Assembly: GCA_949935795.1 (NCBI GenBank)
Contig: CATLFX010000020.1
Span: 1 to 44,211 of the forward strand
Source: an uncultured Oscillospiraceae bacterium
Lineage (GTDB): Bacteria; Bacillota; Clostridia; Oscillospirales; Oscillospiraceae
Direction of reading: 5' to 3'
DNA length: 44,211 nucleotides
The notes under the pieces are model-generated. The model made no database searches. It worked only from the letters and a program-made list of their open reading frames with translations, and was not told the DNA's origin. Positions 7,443 through 15,877 of the stretch are shown here, one piece after another. How positions within the stretch are numbered: the stretch's first letter is position 1; each line of letters opens with the position of its first letter. A program made the translations under genes and the position numbers.

Positions 7443-7628
7443 TTAGTGACAACCGCAGCTGGTGCCGTGGTCGCCCAGCTTGAAGGACGCGCACTCGGTC
7501 TCGCCGCAGGTGCACACGCTGTTCTGGCAGTGGCCCACCTGGATCTCGTTGAGGGTGCAGCGCTGGTCCTTGTGGTAGGTGCAGCTGTTCACGGAGCACT
7601 TGATGCTGGGATTGGTCTGGTTCATCAT
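7443..7628 (-). CDS. DUF1540 domain protein
   Basis: A protein of 61 residues with eight or more cysteines in the DUF1540 pattern (IKCSVNSCTYH, then C, HC, CTCGETEC and a terminal CGC). The domain occurs in one or two copies in small proteins of Clostridia and bacilli and is thought to bind metal; its role is not established. The start has AAGGAGG 8 bases upstream. It is transcribed with, or just after, the membrane protein gene upstream and ends at its own terminator. Confidence 0.88.
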   Translation of the reverse strand: MMNQTNPSIKCSVNSCTYHKDQRCTLNEIQVGHCQNSVCTCGETECASFKLGDHGTSCGCH

Positions 7629-7696
7629 GGTCGTTACCTCCTTGTATCCTAACTCATATCGAATACAAGGGAGAGTATGCCCCGGGAGGGCGGCGG

Positions 7697-8566
7697 CTAT
7701 TCAGCCTTTTCCGCGGTCTGTCCGTCCTGAACGGGGGCGTCCGGCCCGACGGCGGGACTGCGCTGGAACCGGGGGATAAACCGGCGGGCGAAACCGCCCT
7801 TGCCCCGGCCCTGCACGTAGAAGTAGCCGATGACGGAGAACACCGCCGCGCCGATGAAGTTGACGAACAGGTCCTTCATGGTGTCGATAATGCCCACGTC
7901 CAGGTAGCCGCCCAGCCCCAGAGGCATTTGGGAGCCGTCCTCCAGCACCAGGATCACGTCCTGGATGCCCCGGACCACCACGGCGGCGGTGCCGTGCTTG
8001 GGGTCCAGGTTGACGGTGGAGATGGTGTTGATGACGGTGTCCTTCTGCATGTCAAAGAGCAGCCAATGGTCCATGGCGAACTCGAAGAACTCCCACAGCA
8101 CGCCGATGGTCATGGAGAAACAGAAAGCGGTCACCGCCATGAAGAAGGGGGACAGGTGGAGGGACACCTTTTCCTCCCGGTTGAGGATATCCACCAGGGC
8201 GAAGCCGATGGCGGCGCACAGGAAGCCGTTCATGGTGTGGAGCATGGTGTCCCAGTAGGGGAACTGGATGTAGTAGTCGCTGATCTCCCCCAGAATCTCG
8301 GCGGCGTAGATGAACAGCAGGATGATGACCTCCAGGGTGTCGGGCAGGTCGATGTGCAGCCGCCGCTCAAAGATGGAGGGCAGCATGAACAGCACCAGGG
8401 TGAGGACGCACAGCAGCATGTTCTCGTAGTTCTGGTTAAAGAACTGGGCCACCAGCATGAGCACCACCGACAGCCGCAGAACGAAATACACAGAATAGAC
8501 CAGCTTTTTGTTTTCAATGTGCCGCCACTCCTGGCCCTTCAGTTTTTTTGCCTTGCGTTTTGGCAT
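7697..8566 (-). CDS. DUF2238/YjdF-like membrane protein
   Basis: A membrane protein of 289 residues with a basic N-terminus and about seven hydrophobic segments. The stretch PYWDTMLHTMNGFLCAAIGF and the later WEFFEFAMDH are the conserved pattern of the DUF2238 (YjdF) family; the Asp/His and Trp-Glu residues lie at membrane edges and suggest a catalytic or metal site, but no reaction is known. A soluble, charged C-terminal tail of about 35 residues follows the last segment. The start is preceded by AAAGGAGCG. I am sure it is a real membrane protein and fairly sure of the family. Confidence 0.75.
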   Translation of the reverse strand: MPKRKAKKLKGQEWRHIENKKLVYSVYFVLRLSVVLMLVAQFFNQNYENMLLCVLTLVLFMLPSIFERRLHIDLPDTLEVIILLFIYAAEILGEISDYYIQFPYWDTMLHTMNGFLCAAIGFALVDILNREEKVSLHLSPFFMAVTAFCFSMTIGVLWEFFEFAMDHWLLFDMQKDTVINTISTVNLDPKHGTAAVVVRGIQDVILVLEDGSQMPLGLGGYLDVGIIDTMKDLFVNFIGAAVFSVIGYFYVQGRGKGGFARRFIPRFQRSPAVGPDAPVQDGQTAEKAE

Positions 8567-8662
8567 GAGCGCTCCTTTCCTGTACGGTGGGTTGTCTGTG
8601 TAAAAGAAACCATGTCAGTCCGCGCCCCCCGGCGCATAGTATGGTTCTGGAGGTGATTTTTT

Positions 8663-8875
8663 ATGGATTTGAAAAACAACCAGATCACGCTGGGCGAGCT
8701 GTGGGATAACCCCAAGAGCCGGGCGGTGTTCCAGAAGCGCATTCCCATGCTGGCCAAGCACCCGGTGCAGGGGGCGGCCCGGACGGTGACGCTGGAGCAG
8801 CTGCGGGACTTCATCACCGGCTGGGTGCCGGGGATGATGGTCAACGGGGTGATGTCCGACCTGAAGAAGCTGTGA
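8663..8875 (+). CDS. Small protein of unknown function (70 residues)
   Basis: A helical, soluble protein starting MDLKNNQITLGELWDNP, with GGAGGTGAT 8 bases before the ATG and a strong terminator 36 bases after the stop. The segment LGELWDNPKSRAVFQKRIP resembles a short C-terminal helical module found at the ends of some larger clostridial enzymes, here as a separate gene. The likeness is only by eye. No function is assigned. It lies divergent from the DUF2238-like gene, about 100 bases away. Confidence 0.7.
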   Translation: MDLKNNQITLGELWDNPKSRAVFQKRIPMLAKHPVQGAARTVTLEQLRDFITGWVPGMMVNGVMSDLKKL

Positions 8876-8910
8876 TGTCGTCTACATTTTAACAATCATA
8901 TCAAAAAAGA

Positions 8911-8936
8911 GGCCCGCTGTCAATTGACAGCGGGCC
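8911..8936. terminator. Bidirectional terminator
   Basis: A perfect 26-base palindrome of GGCCCGCTGTCAA type, with A-rich sequence on the left and TTGTTTTC on the right. It serves the small gene on the plus strand and the convergent lipoprotein gene on the minus strand. Confidence 0.9.
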
Positions 8937-8944
8937 TTGTTTTC

Positions 8945-9625
8945 TCAACCAATGTCCAATATCTGGACCTCTCCGTAGTCCTCCAGGCCGCTCTCGTGAA
9001 AAGCGGCATCCAGTCTGTCCCGGTCCGGGAACAGGATATTTCCGGAGGAGGCCAGCGGCAGTGCGCAGCTTTTGGGCTCGAGGGCCTGAGCGGGATCGTC
9101 CACCAAAATGACCAGCGGGTTTTTGGCGGTGACCGGCTTGGCCCAGCCCAGGGTCACGCCGGAGGGGAAGGCGAATAGGCCGCCGTCCTCACAGCGATAC
9201 AGTCCCACGCCCTCCGGCAGGACGGACCCGTCCGCGGTGAGGATGGGCATTTGGGCGTTCAAAAAGTCCCGCGTTCCGACGGGAAGGCTGTCCAGTTCCA
9301 CCGGCTGGAGGCGGTCCGGGCGGCCGAACCGCTCCACCCACCGGGGGCTGGCCATCACCAGGTGGTCGTAGTCCCCCAACTCCTCCGGGGTGAGGAGGAT
9401 GGCGCTGTCCACCACATAGGAGAGCAGCAGGCTGTCCCCCTGGGCGGACAGCAGGTCCCGGCCCGCCTGGGTCAGCGCCGGGTTCTCGCACACCGCGTCG
9501 ATGTCGGAGAACGCCAGATAGGCGATTCCCTCCGTGTCATACTGGGCGGGAATACCGGCATTGCCGCACCCGGCCAGTCCGGCCAGGAGGACACAGACCA
9601 GCGCTATCATCGCCATTCGCTTCAT
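8945..9625 (-). CDS. Putative lipoprotein
   Basis: A protein of 226 residues with an N-terminal signal and the lipobox LAGLAGC (Cys about residue 20), so it should be lipid-anchored on the outer face of the membrane. I do not recognise the family. The mature part is acidic, with hydrophobic strands such as GDSLLLSYVVDSAILL and PLVILVD, and could be a small alpha/beta fold. The start ATG at 9625 follows GAGGTGG; an in-frame GTG three codons earlier overlaps that ribosome site. The ribosome site lies in one arm of a 7-bp inverted repeat (9633-9639 with 9652-9658), which may limit translation. It is transcribed alone. Confidence 0.75.
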   Translation of the reverse strand: MKRMAMIALVCVLLAGLAGCGNAGIPAQYDTEGIAYLAFSDIDAVCENPALTQAGRDLLSAQGDSLLLSYVVDSAILLTPEELGDYDHLVMASPRWVERFGRPDRLQPVELDSLPVGTRDFLNAQMPILTADGSVLPEGVGLYRCEDGGLFAFPSGVTLGWAKPVTAKNPLVILVDDPAQALEPKSCALPLASSGNILFPDRDRLDAAFHESGLEDYGEVQILDIG

Positions 9626-9660
9626 GGAGACCACCTCGTATCACCGTTTCGACGAGGTCG

Positions 9661-9689
9661 ATTATAGCGCGTCTCCGAAAGGGCGGCAA
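9661..9689 (-). promoter_or_regulatory. Promoter of the lipoprotein gene
   Basis: TTGCCG (9684-9689), a 17-base spacer and TATAAT (9661-9666) on the minus strand. Confidence 0.75.
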
Positions 9690-9725
9690 GGCCGGCGGGC
9701 TATTCTTCACTCTTTCTTAAGAGGT

Positions 9726-10571
9726 CTACCGCCCCTCCGCGATCCTCCGCCCGGTGGGGGTGGCGGCCAGACCACCTTCGCCGGTCTCCCGCAGAGCGGT
9801 GGGCATGGCCCGGCCCACCGCCCCCATGGCGTCGATGACCTCGTCGCAGGGGATGGGGCTGGCCAGCCCCGCCAGGGCCATGTCGGCGCAGGACAGGGCG
9901 TTCACAGCCCCCATCACGTTGCGCTTGACGCAGGGGACCTCCACCAGCCCGGCCACCGGGTCGCACACCAGCCCCAGCACGTTTTGCAGGGCCATGGCGC
10001 AGGCCGCGGCCATCCACTCCCCGGAACCCCCGCGGGCGTGGACCAGGGCGGCGGCGGCCATGCCGGAGGCGGAGCCCACCTCCGCCTGACAGCCCCCCTC
10101 CGCCCCGGAGATGGAGGCTTTTGTAGCGATGACCTGGCCGAACCCGGCGGAGACATACAGGCATTTCACCATGTCCTCATCGCTGAGCCGGTCCTTGCGC
10201 TGGAGGGGGATGAGCACCGCGGGCAGCACCCCGCAGGCCCCGGCGGTGGGAGCGGCCACGATGCGGCCCATACAGGCGTTGTGCTCCCCCAGCTTCAGGG
10301 CGGTGGAGATGACCTCCTGGATAAAGGGCCCGCAGATGGAGCGGTCCAGGGCGGCCATCCGGGCCCCCTGCCCTCCGGACAGGCCGCAGGGGGAGCGGCG
10401 GGTGGGGTCGTAGTCCAGCACGGACTGCTTCATGGTCTGCCATAGGGCGGTCATTTTGGACAGGCTGTCCTCCCGGGATACGTTCCGGTCCTGGCAGTCG
10501 TCGTCCAATACGGCCTCCCACAGGGGCTTGTCCGCCGACGCGGACAGCAGAGCTTGCACAGAGCCAAACAT
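9726..10571 (-). CDS. sdaAA: L-serine ammonia-lyase, Fe-S type, alpha subunit
   Basis: Catalytic subunit of the iron-sulfur L-serine dehydratase, which turns serine into pyruvate and ammonia. The protein of 281 residues has the family length. Conserved parts are GRIVAAPTAGACGVLPAVL in the middle, SGAEGGCQAEVGSA with one of the cluster cysteines, and the CDPVAGLVEVPCVKRN segment with two more. It depends on a [4Fe-4S] cluster and is oxygen-sensitive, fitting an anaerobe. The start at 10571 has GGAGGG upstream and lies 2 bases after sdaAB, so the pair is translationally coupled. Confidence 0.95.
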   Translation of the reverse strand: MFGSVQALLSASADKPLWEAVLDDDCQDRNVSREDSLSKMTALWQTMKQSVLDYDPTRRSPCGLSGGQGARMAALDRSICGPFIQEVISTALKLGEHNACMGRIVAAPTAGACGVLPAVLIPLQRKDRLSDEDMVKCLYVSAGFGQVIATKASISGAEGGCQAEVGSASGMAAAALVHARGGSGEWMAAACAMALQNVLGLVCDPVAGLVEVPCVKRNVMGAVNALSCADMALAGLASPIPCDEVIDAMGAVGRAMPTALRETGEGGLAATPTGRRIAEGR

Positions 10572-10573
10572 AT

Positions 10574-11239
10574 TCAGCCCTCCTTCAGATTCAGATAGAT
10601 GCAGCGCACCACGCCGCCCAGCAGGTCGATGTCGTCCAGGGTCTCCTCGCTCACCGGCTCGTCGCACTCGATGACCGTGACGGACAGCCCGCCCCGGCGG
10701 TCCCGGTAGAGCTGCATGGTGGCGATGTTGGCCCCGTTGCGGGCCAGGCAGGTGCTGACCTCGGACACCACGCCCGGCTCGTCCCGTCCCCGGATGACCA
10801 GGGTGGGCAGGTCGCCGGAGAAGGCGGCCTCCAGCCCGTCGATGGAGTTGACCCGGATGCGCCCGCCCCCCAGGGAGGAGGCGGACACCACCACCGTCCG
10901 TCCCCGGGACCCGGTGAGGGTCATGACGGCGGTGTTGGGGTGGGCGTCCCGCAGGGTGACGGGGTGGATGTTCACCTCCAGCCCCGCCTCCTTTGCCAGC
11001 TGGAGGCTGAACGGGATGCGGGGGTCGTCGGGGCCCATGCCCAGCAGGCCCGCCACGATGGCCTTGTCGGTGCCGTGGCCCGGCCCGGTGGCGGCGAAGG
11101 AGCCGTGGAGGCCGATATCCGCCCGGGCGGGCTGGAAGCCCAGCAGTTTGCGGCCGATGTAGCCGATCCGGGCCGCCCCGGCGGTGTGCGAGGAAGACGG
11201 GCCCACCATGACGGGGCCCATGATGTCAAAGATGTTCAT
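10574..11239 (-). CDS. sdaAB: L-serine ammonia-lyase, Fe-S type, beta subunit
   Basis: Partner of SdaAA in the two-subunit enzyme. The protein of 221 residues begins NIFDIMGPVMVGPSSSHTAG, the hallmark N-terminus in which GPSSSHT contributes to the serine site, and ends in an ACT domain (about 145-220, TLVIRGRDEPGVVSEVSTCL) that may sense an amino acid. A ribosome site GAGGGAAGG lies just before the start. It is the first gene of sdaAB-sdaAA. Confidence 0.95.
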   Translation of the reverse strand: MNIFDIMGPVMVGPSSSHTAGAARIGYIGRKLLGFQPARADIGLHGSFAATGPGHGTDKAIVAGLLGMGPDDPRIPFSLQLAKEAGLEVNIHPVTLRDAHPNTAVMTLTGSRGRTVVVSASSLGGGRIRVNSIDGLEAAFSGDLPTLVIRGRDEPGVVSEVSTCLARNGANIATMQLYRDRRGGLSVTVIECDEPVSEETLDDIDLLGGVVRCIYLNLKEG

Positions 11240-11308
11240 TTACCTTCCCTCACGATCTGTTATTGAGATCTGACTGCCTGTCAGAATAGCCGGTGAGAAT
11301 CTTTTCCC

Positions 11309-11337
11309 ATTATACCCCATCCAAACGGCGGGCGCAA
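11309..11337 (-). promoter_or_regulatory. Promoter of sdaAB-sdaAA
   Basis: A weak -35 TTGCGC (11332-11337), 17-base spacer and consensus -10 TATAAT (11309-11314). Confidence 0.6.
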
Positions 11338-11363
11338 GCTGTTCCTGACGGGGCGGAATAACT

Positions 11364-11786
11364 TCAGGATGGCATCTCGGACGGCTTGCCGCACAGAGAC
11401 GACAAAGTAAACTGTGCCAAATAGTCAGAGATCACCTGATCCAGCCCTTGCCACAGCGGGAGCGTCCGGCAGTTATTTTTCCGCGGGCAGGCGTTTTGCC
11501 CCGGTCCCAGGCAGGCGACGGGAACCAGCGGCCCCTCCATCAGCTCAAGGACAGACTTCACGCTGTACTCCTCCGGAGAGCGGTTCAGCCGGTAGCCGCC
11601 GCCTTTCCCCCGCATGGCGGCAAGCAGTCCGGCCCTTACCAGCTCTTTCACTACGATTTCCAGATACTTTTCCGAGATCTCCTGACGGATGGCCACATCT
11701 TTCAGCGGCACAAACCCATCGCCCTGGTGCTCCGCGACATCCACCAGGAACCGCAGCGCGTACCTGCCTTTTGTAGAAATCATCAT
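11364..11786 (-). CDS. Rrf2-family regulator, CymR/IscR-like
   Basis: A DNA-binding protein of 140 residues. The N-terminal winged helix (MMISTKGRYALRFLVDVAEHQ, then a recognition helix ISEKYLEIVVKELVRAGLL and wing RGKGGGYRL) is the Rrf2 pattern. Three cysteines, in CLGPGQNACPRKNNC, sit where IscR-like members bind an Fe-S cluster; CymR members lack or vary them. It is divergent from metY-cysK, which suggests it represses cysteine/methionine synthesis in response to sulfur supply. The chosen ATG is 8 bases after GGAGG; ATGs two codons upstream and one codon downstream are alternatives. Confidence 0.88.
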   Translation of the reverse strand: MMISTKGRYALRFLVDVAEHQGDGFVPLKDVAIRQEISEKYLEIVVKELVRAGLLAAMRGKGGGYRLNRSPEEYSVKSVLELMEGPLVPVACLGPGQNACPRKNNCRTLPLWQGLDQVISDYLAQFTLSSLCGKPSEMPS

Positions 11787-11808
11787 AATCATCGCCTCCA
11801 TTTCTCCT

Positions 11809-11837
11809 ATTATACTACAAGGTAGATAGGTTTTCAA
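11809..11837 (-). promoter_or_regulatory. Promoter of the Rrf2 regulator
   Basis: TTGAAA (11832-11837), a 17-base spacer and TATAAT (11809-11814). The spacer holds CTACCTTGTAG, an inverted repeat that shares ACCT/AGGT half-sites with the metY promoter, so autoregulation is possible. Confidence 0.8.
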
Positions 11838-11848
11838 GCGGAACTGAT

Positions 11849-11884
11849 ATACCTATTGACAAAGTAGGTTAATTGGTATATGAT
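11849..11884 (+). promoter_or_regulatory. metY-cysK promoter with candidate Rrf2 operator
   Basis: TTGACA (11856-11861), a 17-base spacer and TATGAT (11879-11884). The -35 is enclosed by the inverted repeat ACCTA (11851-11855) / TAGGT (11865-11869), inside a longer ATACC...GGTAT pair (11849-11853 with 11875-11879). An operator over the -35 fits repression by the divergent Rrf2 protein; binding is inferred. Confidence 0.75.
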
Positions 11885-11915
11885 GGAGCCACATCAAGAG
11901 AAAGGGGAGTTCTCC

Positions 11916-13205
11916 ATGCATACATACAAATTTGAGACCTTGCAGCTCCATGTGGGCCAGGAACAGCCCGACCCCGCCACCGACGCCCGGGCTGTGCCCA
12001 TTTATCAGACCACCTCTTATGTGTTCCGGGATTCCGCCCACGCCGCCGCCCGTTTTGGGCTGACGGATGCCGGGAACATCTACGGGCGGCTGACCAACTC
12101 CACCCAGGATGTGCTGGAAAAGCGCATCGCGGCCCTGGAAGGCGGTGTGGCGGCCCTGGCCGTGGCTTCGGGCGCGGCGGCGGTCACTTACACCATTCAG
12201 GCCCTGGCCCAGGCGGGGGATCACATCGTAGCCCAGAAAACCATCTATGGCGGAAGCTATAACCTGCTGGCCCACACCCTGCCCCAGTACGGGATATCCG
12301 CGGCTTTTGTGGACGCCCACGATCTGAGCGCCGTCACCGCCGCCATTCAGCCCAACACCAAGGCCATTTACCTGGAGACCCTGGGCAACCCCAACAGCGA
12401 CATTCCCGACATCGACGCCATTGCGGAGATTGCCCACGCCCACGGCCTGCCCCTGGTCATCGACAACACCTTCGGGACGCCCTATTTGATCCGCCCCATT
12501 GAGCACGGCGCGGACATTGTGATCCACTCCGCCACCAAGTTCATCGGCGGTCACGGCACCACTCTGGGCGGCATCATCGTGGACAGCGGTAAATTTGACT
12601 GGAAAGCGTCCGGCAAATACGCCCCCATCGCCGCCCCCAACCCCAGCTACCACGGGGTCAGCTTTGTGGACGCCGCCGGCCCCGCCGCCTTTGCCACCTA
12701 CATCCGGGCCATTCTCCTGCGGGACATGGGCGCCACCATCTCCCCCTTCAACGCCTTTCTGCTCCTCCAGGGCGTGGAGACCCTGTCTCTGCGCCTGGAA
12801 CGGCACGCTGAAAACACAAAGAAGGTGGTGGAGTTCCTGGGCGGGCACCCGCAGGTGGAGAAGGTCAACCATCCCAGCCTGCCTGACCATCTCGACCATG
12901 CCCTGTACGAGAAGTACTTCCCCAACGGCGGCGCCTCCATCTTTACCTTTGAGATCAAGGGCGGGCAGGCAGAAGCCCACAAATTCATCGACAGCCTGGA
13001 GATTTTCTCCCTGCTGGCCAATGTGGCGGATGTGAAGTCTCTCGTCATTCACCCGGCCACCACCACCCACTCCCAGCTCTCCCCGGAGGAGCTGCTGGAC
13101 CAGGGGATCAAGCCCAACACCATCCGGCTGTCCATCGGCACCGAGCATATCGACGACATCATTGCCGACCTGGAAAAGGGTTTCGCCGCCGCGGCGCGGA
13201 AATAA
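11916..13205 (+). CDS. metY: O-acetylhomoserine aminocarboxypropyltransferase
   Basis: A PLP enzyme of 429 residues that joins sulfide (or methanethiol) to O-acetylhomoserine, making homocysteine or methionine. PLP is expected on K208 in HSATKFIGGHG; other landmarks are NIYGRLTNST, ASGAAAV and VIDNTFGTPYL. The length and the insert before the C-terminal domain separate it from the shorter cystathionine synthases/lyases. The start at 11916 follows AAAGGGGAG. It is the first gene of an operon with cysK, 15 bases away, behind a promoter with a likely Rrf2 site. A cystathionine-type role cannot be fully excluded. Confidence 0.94.
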   Translation: MHTYKFETLQLHVGQEQPDPATDARAVPIYQTTSYVFRDSAHAAARFGLTDAGNIYGRLTNSTQDVLEKRIAALEGGVAALAVASGAAAVTYTIQALAQAGDHIVAQKTIYGGSYNLLAHTLPQYGISAAFVDAHDLSAVTAAIQPNTKAIYLETLGNPNSDIPDIDAIAEIAHAHGLPLVIDNTFGTPYLIRPIEHGADIVIHSATKFIGGHGTTLGGIIVDSGKFDWKASGKYAPIAAPNPSYHGVSFVDAAGPAAFATYIRAILLRDMGATISPFNAFLLLQGVETLSLRLERHAENTKKVVEFLGGHPQVEKVNHPSLPDHLDHALYEKYFPNGGASIFTFEIKGGQAEAHKFIDSLEIFSLLANVADVKSLVIHPATTTHSQLSPEELLDQGIKPNTIRLSIGTEHIDDIIADLEKGFAAAARK

Positions 13206-13220
13206 GGGGAGGAATCTGTC

Positions 13221-14152
13221 ATGTCCAATATCTACACATCCGCAGACCAGCTGATTGGCGGGACGCCCCTGCTGGAACTGACCCGCATGGAAAAGGAAGC
13301 GGGCGTGAAGGCCCGCGTCCTGGCCAAACTGGAGTATTTTAACCCTGCCGGGTCCGTGAAGGACCGCATTGCCAAGGCGATGATCGACGAGGCCGAGGCC
13401 GGCGGCAGGCTGAAGCCCGGCTCCGCCATCATTGAACCGACCTCCGGCAACACGGGGATTGGGCTGGCCTCCGTGGCCGCCGCCCGGGGATACCGCATCA
13501 TCATCACCATGCCGGAAACCATGAGCGTGGAGCGCCGCCAGCTGATGAAAGCCTACGGCGCGGAGCTGGTCCTCACCGAGGGGGCCAAGGGGATGAAGGG
13601 GGCCATTGCCAAAGCGGAAGAACTGGCGAAGGAGATTCCCGGCAGCTTCCTCCCCGGCCAGTTTGTCAACCCGGCCAATCCCGCCGCCCACCGGGCCGCC
13701 ACCGGTCCGGAGATCTGGGCGGACACCGATGGGAAGGTGGACGTCTTTGTGGCGGGCGTGGGCACCGGCGGCACCATCACCGGCGTGGGACAGTATTTGA
13801 AGGGACAAAACCCGGCGGTGAAGGTGGTGGCGGTGGAGCCCAAGGATTCCCCCGTTCTCAGCGGGGGCCGCTCCGGGCCCCACAAAATTCAGGGCATCGG
13901 CGCGGGCTTTGTCCCGGAAGTGCTGGACACCGCCGTCTATGACGAGATCATCCAGGTGTCCAACGAGGACGCCTTTGCCGCGGGCGGCTGGCGGGCCGCA
14001 AGGAGGGCATCCTGGTGGGCATCTCCTCCGGGGCGGCGCTCCACGCGGCGTTTGAACTGGCCAAGCGGCCTGAGAACGAGGGAAAAACCATTGTGACCCT
14101 GCTCCCGGATACCGGAGACCGCTATCTGTCCACGCCGCTGTTTGCGGACTGA
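13221..14152 (+). pseudogene. cysK: Cysteine synthase with a frameshift
   Basis: O-acetylserine sulfhydrylase makes cysteine from O-acetylserine and sulfide with PLP. The first 255 codons are normal: NPAGSVKDR with the PLP lysine K47, TSGNTG at 74-79, and the phosphate loop GTGGTITG. Around 13983-13985 the frame breaks; the rest of the enzyme, including the ISSGAA motif and the usual C-terminal [13 protein letters not shown], continues in the next frame to a stop at 14150-14152. One missing base, probably a C in GGCCGG, explains it. Repaired, the protein would have about 310 residues, the normal size. As read, translation ends after 291 residues with a scrambled tail (stop at 14096). It may be a sequencing error, since the tail is otherwise intact. 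Confidence 0.9.
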
Positions 14153-14164
14153 ATATAGGAGGGG

Positions 14165-14190
14165 ACACGCCGGTGAACGCGCCGGCGTGT
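14165..14190 (+). terminator. Terminator after cysK
   Basis: A 9-bp stem ACACGCCGG/CCGGCGTGT (14165-14173 with 14182-14190), then TTTCCGTTT. Confidence 0.75.
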
Positions 14191-14232
14191 TTCCGTTTGG
14201 AACGGATTTTCTATGGCACGCGGGGACAATGA

Positions 14233-14267
14233 GAGGACCGGCGCGGCTTCACGCCGCGCCGGTCCTC
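14233..14267 (-). terminator. Hairpin downstream of pyk
   Basis: A 15-bp perfect stem (14233-14247 with 14253-14267) around TTCAC. The minus-strand tail is only weakly T-rich, so it may stabilise the 3' end as much as terminate. Confidence 0.65.
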
Positions 14268-14306
14268 GCTTGCAATGCTTTGTGATGGCCTGCACTGCTG
14301 TTTCGG

Positions 14307-15725
14307 TTATTTCACGATCTGCGCCTTGATGAGGTTGGTGGTGCCGCTGCTGCTCAACGGCACGCCCGCGGTGATGACCACCGTGTCTCCGGACTGGACC
14401 AGCCCTTCCTTGCGGGCGGTGTCCACGCACAGGGAGAACAGCCGGTCGGTGGAGTCCACGTTGCCGGACAGGAAGGGGACCACCCCCCAGGAGATGGCCA
14501 GCTGGCGGCGCACCCGCTCCTCGGTGGTGAGGGCGGCCACGGCGCAGCCCGGACGGAACCGGGAGATCATCCGGGCGGTGTAGCCCGACTGGGTGGCGGT
14601 CAGGACGGCGGTGGCCCCCAGGTCCATGGCGGTGAGGCAGCTGGTGTGGCTGATGGCGTCGGAGATGTTGGCGGTGTGGTCAAACACGGTGTTGCGGAAC
14701 CGCTTCCAGTAGTCGATGCCGCCCTCGGCGGCCTCCACGATGTTCACCATGGTCTGGAGGGCCTCCACCGGGTGCTTGCCGGAGGCGGTCTCGCCGGACA
14801 GCATCACGCAGCTGGTGCCGTCGAACACGGCGTTGGCCACGTCGGACACCTCCGCCCGGGTGGGCCGGGGGTTGCGGATCATGGAGTCCAGCATCTGGGT
14901 GGCGGTGATGACCACCTTGCCCTTGTGGATGGCGGACTTGATCATCTTCTTCTGGAGCACCGGCACCTCGTAGGCGGGGATCTCCACCCCCAGGTCGCCC
15001 CGGGCCACCATGATGCCGTCGGACAGGGCGGCGATGGCCTCCAGGTTGTCCACGCCCTCCCGGTTCTCCAGCTTGGAGATGATGCCGATGTCCTGGCCGC
15101 CGAAGCTGTTGAGGACGGAGCGGATCTCCTCCACGTCGGAGGCCCGGCGGACAAAGGAGGCGGCCACAAAGTCGAAGTCGTTCTCCACGGCGAAGCGCAG
15201 GTCGTCCTTGTCCTTGTCGGTGAGGGCGGGCAGGGCGATGGACACGCCGGGGATGTTGATGCTCTTATGGTTGGACAGGGGCCCGCCGGTGACCACCTTG
15301 CAGTGGATGTCCTGGCCGCTGATCTCCTCCACCTCCAGGTCCACCAGGCCGTCGTCGATGAGCACGTGGCAGCCGGGCTGGAGCTCCTGGTGGAGGTTGG
15401 CGTAGGTGACGGACACCTGATGTGCGTCCCCCTCCACCTCCCGGGTGGTGAGGGTGAAGGCGTCCCCGTCCGCCAGCTCGATGCGGCCGCAGCCAAAGGT
15501 GCGGATGCGGATCTCGGGGCCCTTGGTGTCCAGAATGGTGGCCACGGGCCGGCCCAGGCCGTCCCTCACCCGCTTGAACCGGGTGAGCAGGGCCCCGTGG
15601 GTCTCGTGGGTGCCGTGGGAGAAGTTGAAGCGGGCGGCGTCCATGCCGGACAAAATAAGCTGCTCGATGACCTCCTCGCTGTCGGAAGCGGGGCCCAGGG
15701 TGCAGACGATTTTTGTTTTTCTCAT
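14307..15725 (-). CDS. pyk: Pyruvate kinase
   Basis: Last step of glycolysis: phosphoenolpyruvate and ADP to pyruvate and ATP. The protein of 472 residues has the TIM barrel with the signature ISKLENREGVDNL and the MVARGDLGVEI segment, an inserted B domain (about 70-165), and a C-terminal allosteric domain ending TNLIKAQIV. It lacks the extra PEP-utilising domain that many bacilli carry at the end. The start at 15725 (MRKTKIVCTLGPAS) has TTGGAGG upstream; the frame continues 5 codons further without support. It is transcribed alone. Confidence 0.97.
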   Translation of the reverse strand: MRKTKIVCTLGPASDSEEVIEQLILSGMDAARFNFSHGTHETHGALLTRFKRVRDGLGRPVATILDTKGPEIRIRTFGCGRIELADGDAFTLTTREVEGDAHQVSVTYANLHQELQPGCHVLIDDGLVDLEVEEISGQDIHCKVVTGGPLSNHKSINIPGVSIALPALTDKDKDDLRFAVENDFDFVAASFVRRASDVEEIRSVLNSFGGQDIGIISKLENREGVDNLEAIAALSDGIMVARGDLGVEIPAYEVPVLQKKMIKSAIHKGKVVITATQMLDSMIRNPRPTRAEVSDVANAVFDGTSCVMLSGETASGKHPVEALQTMVNIVEAAEGGIDYWKRFRNTVFDHTANISDAISHTSCLTAMDLGATAVLTATQSGYTARMISRFRPGCAVAALTTEERVRRQLAISWGVVPFLSGNVDSTDRLFSLCVDTARKEGLVQSGDTVVITAGVPLSSSGTTNLIKAQIVK

Positions 15726-15780
15726 CTTGTTTTCCTCCAATCTGAAAACATGCTGTGTAATTTCCTCTCATTCCACCCAC

Positions 15781-15808
15781 ATCATATACAAACTGGGGAA
15801 AATGTCAA
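15781..15808 (-). promoter_or_regulatory. pyk promoter
   Basis: TTGACA (15803-15808), a 16-base spacer and TATGAT (15781-15786) on the minus strand. Confidence 0.82.
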
Positions 15809-15877
15809 GGCGTTCGCCAAAACTTTGCAGGATGTGCCGAACTTTTTCCCGGCGGGGCGGGAAGGTTTGGGCAAAAA

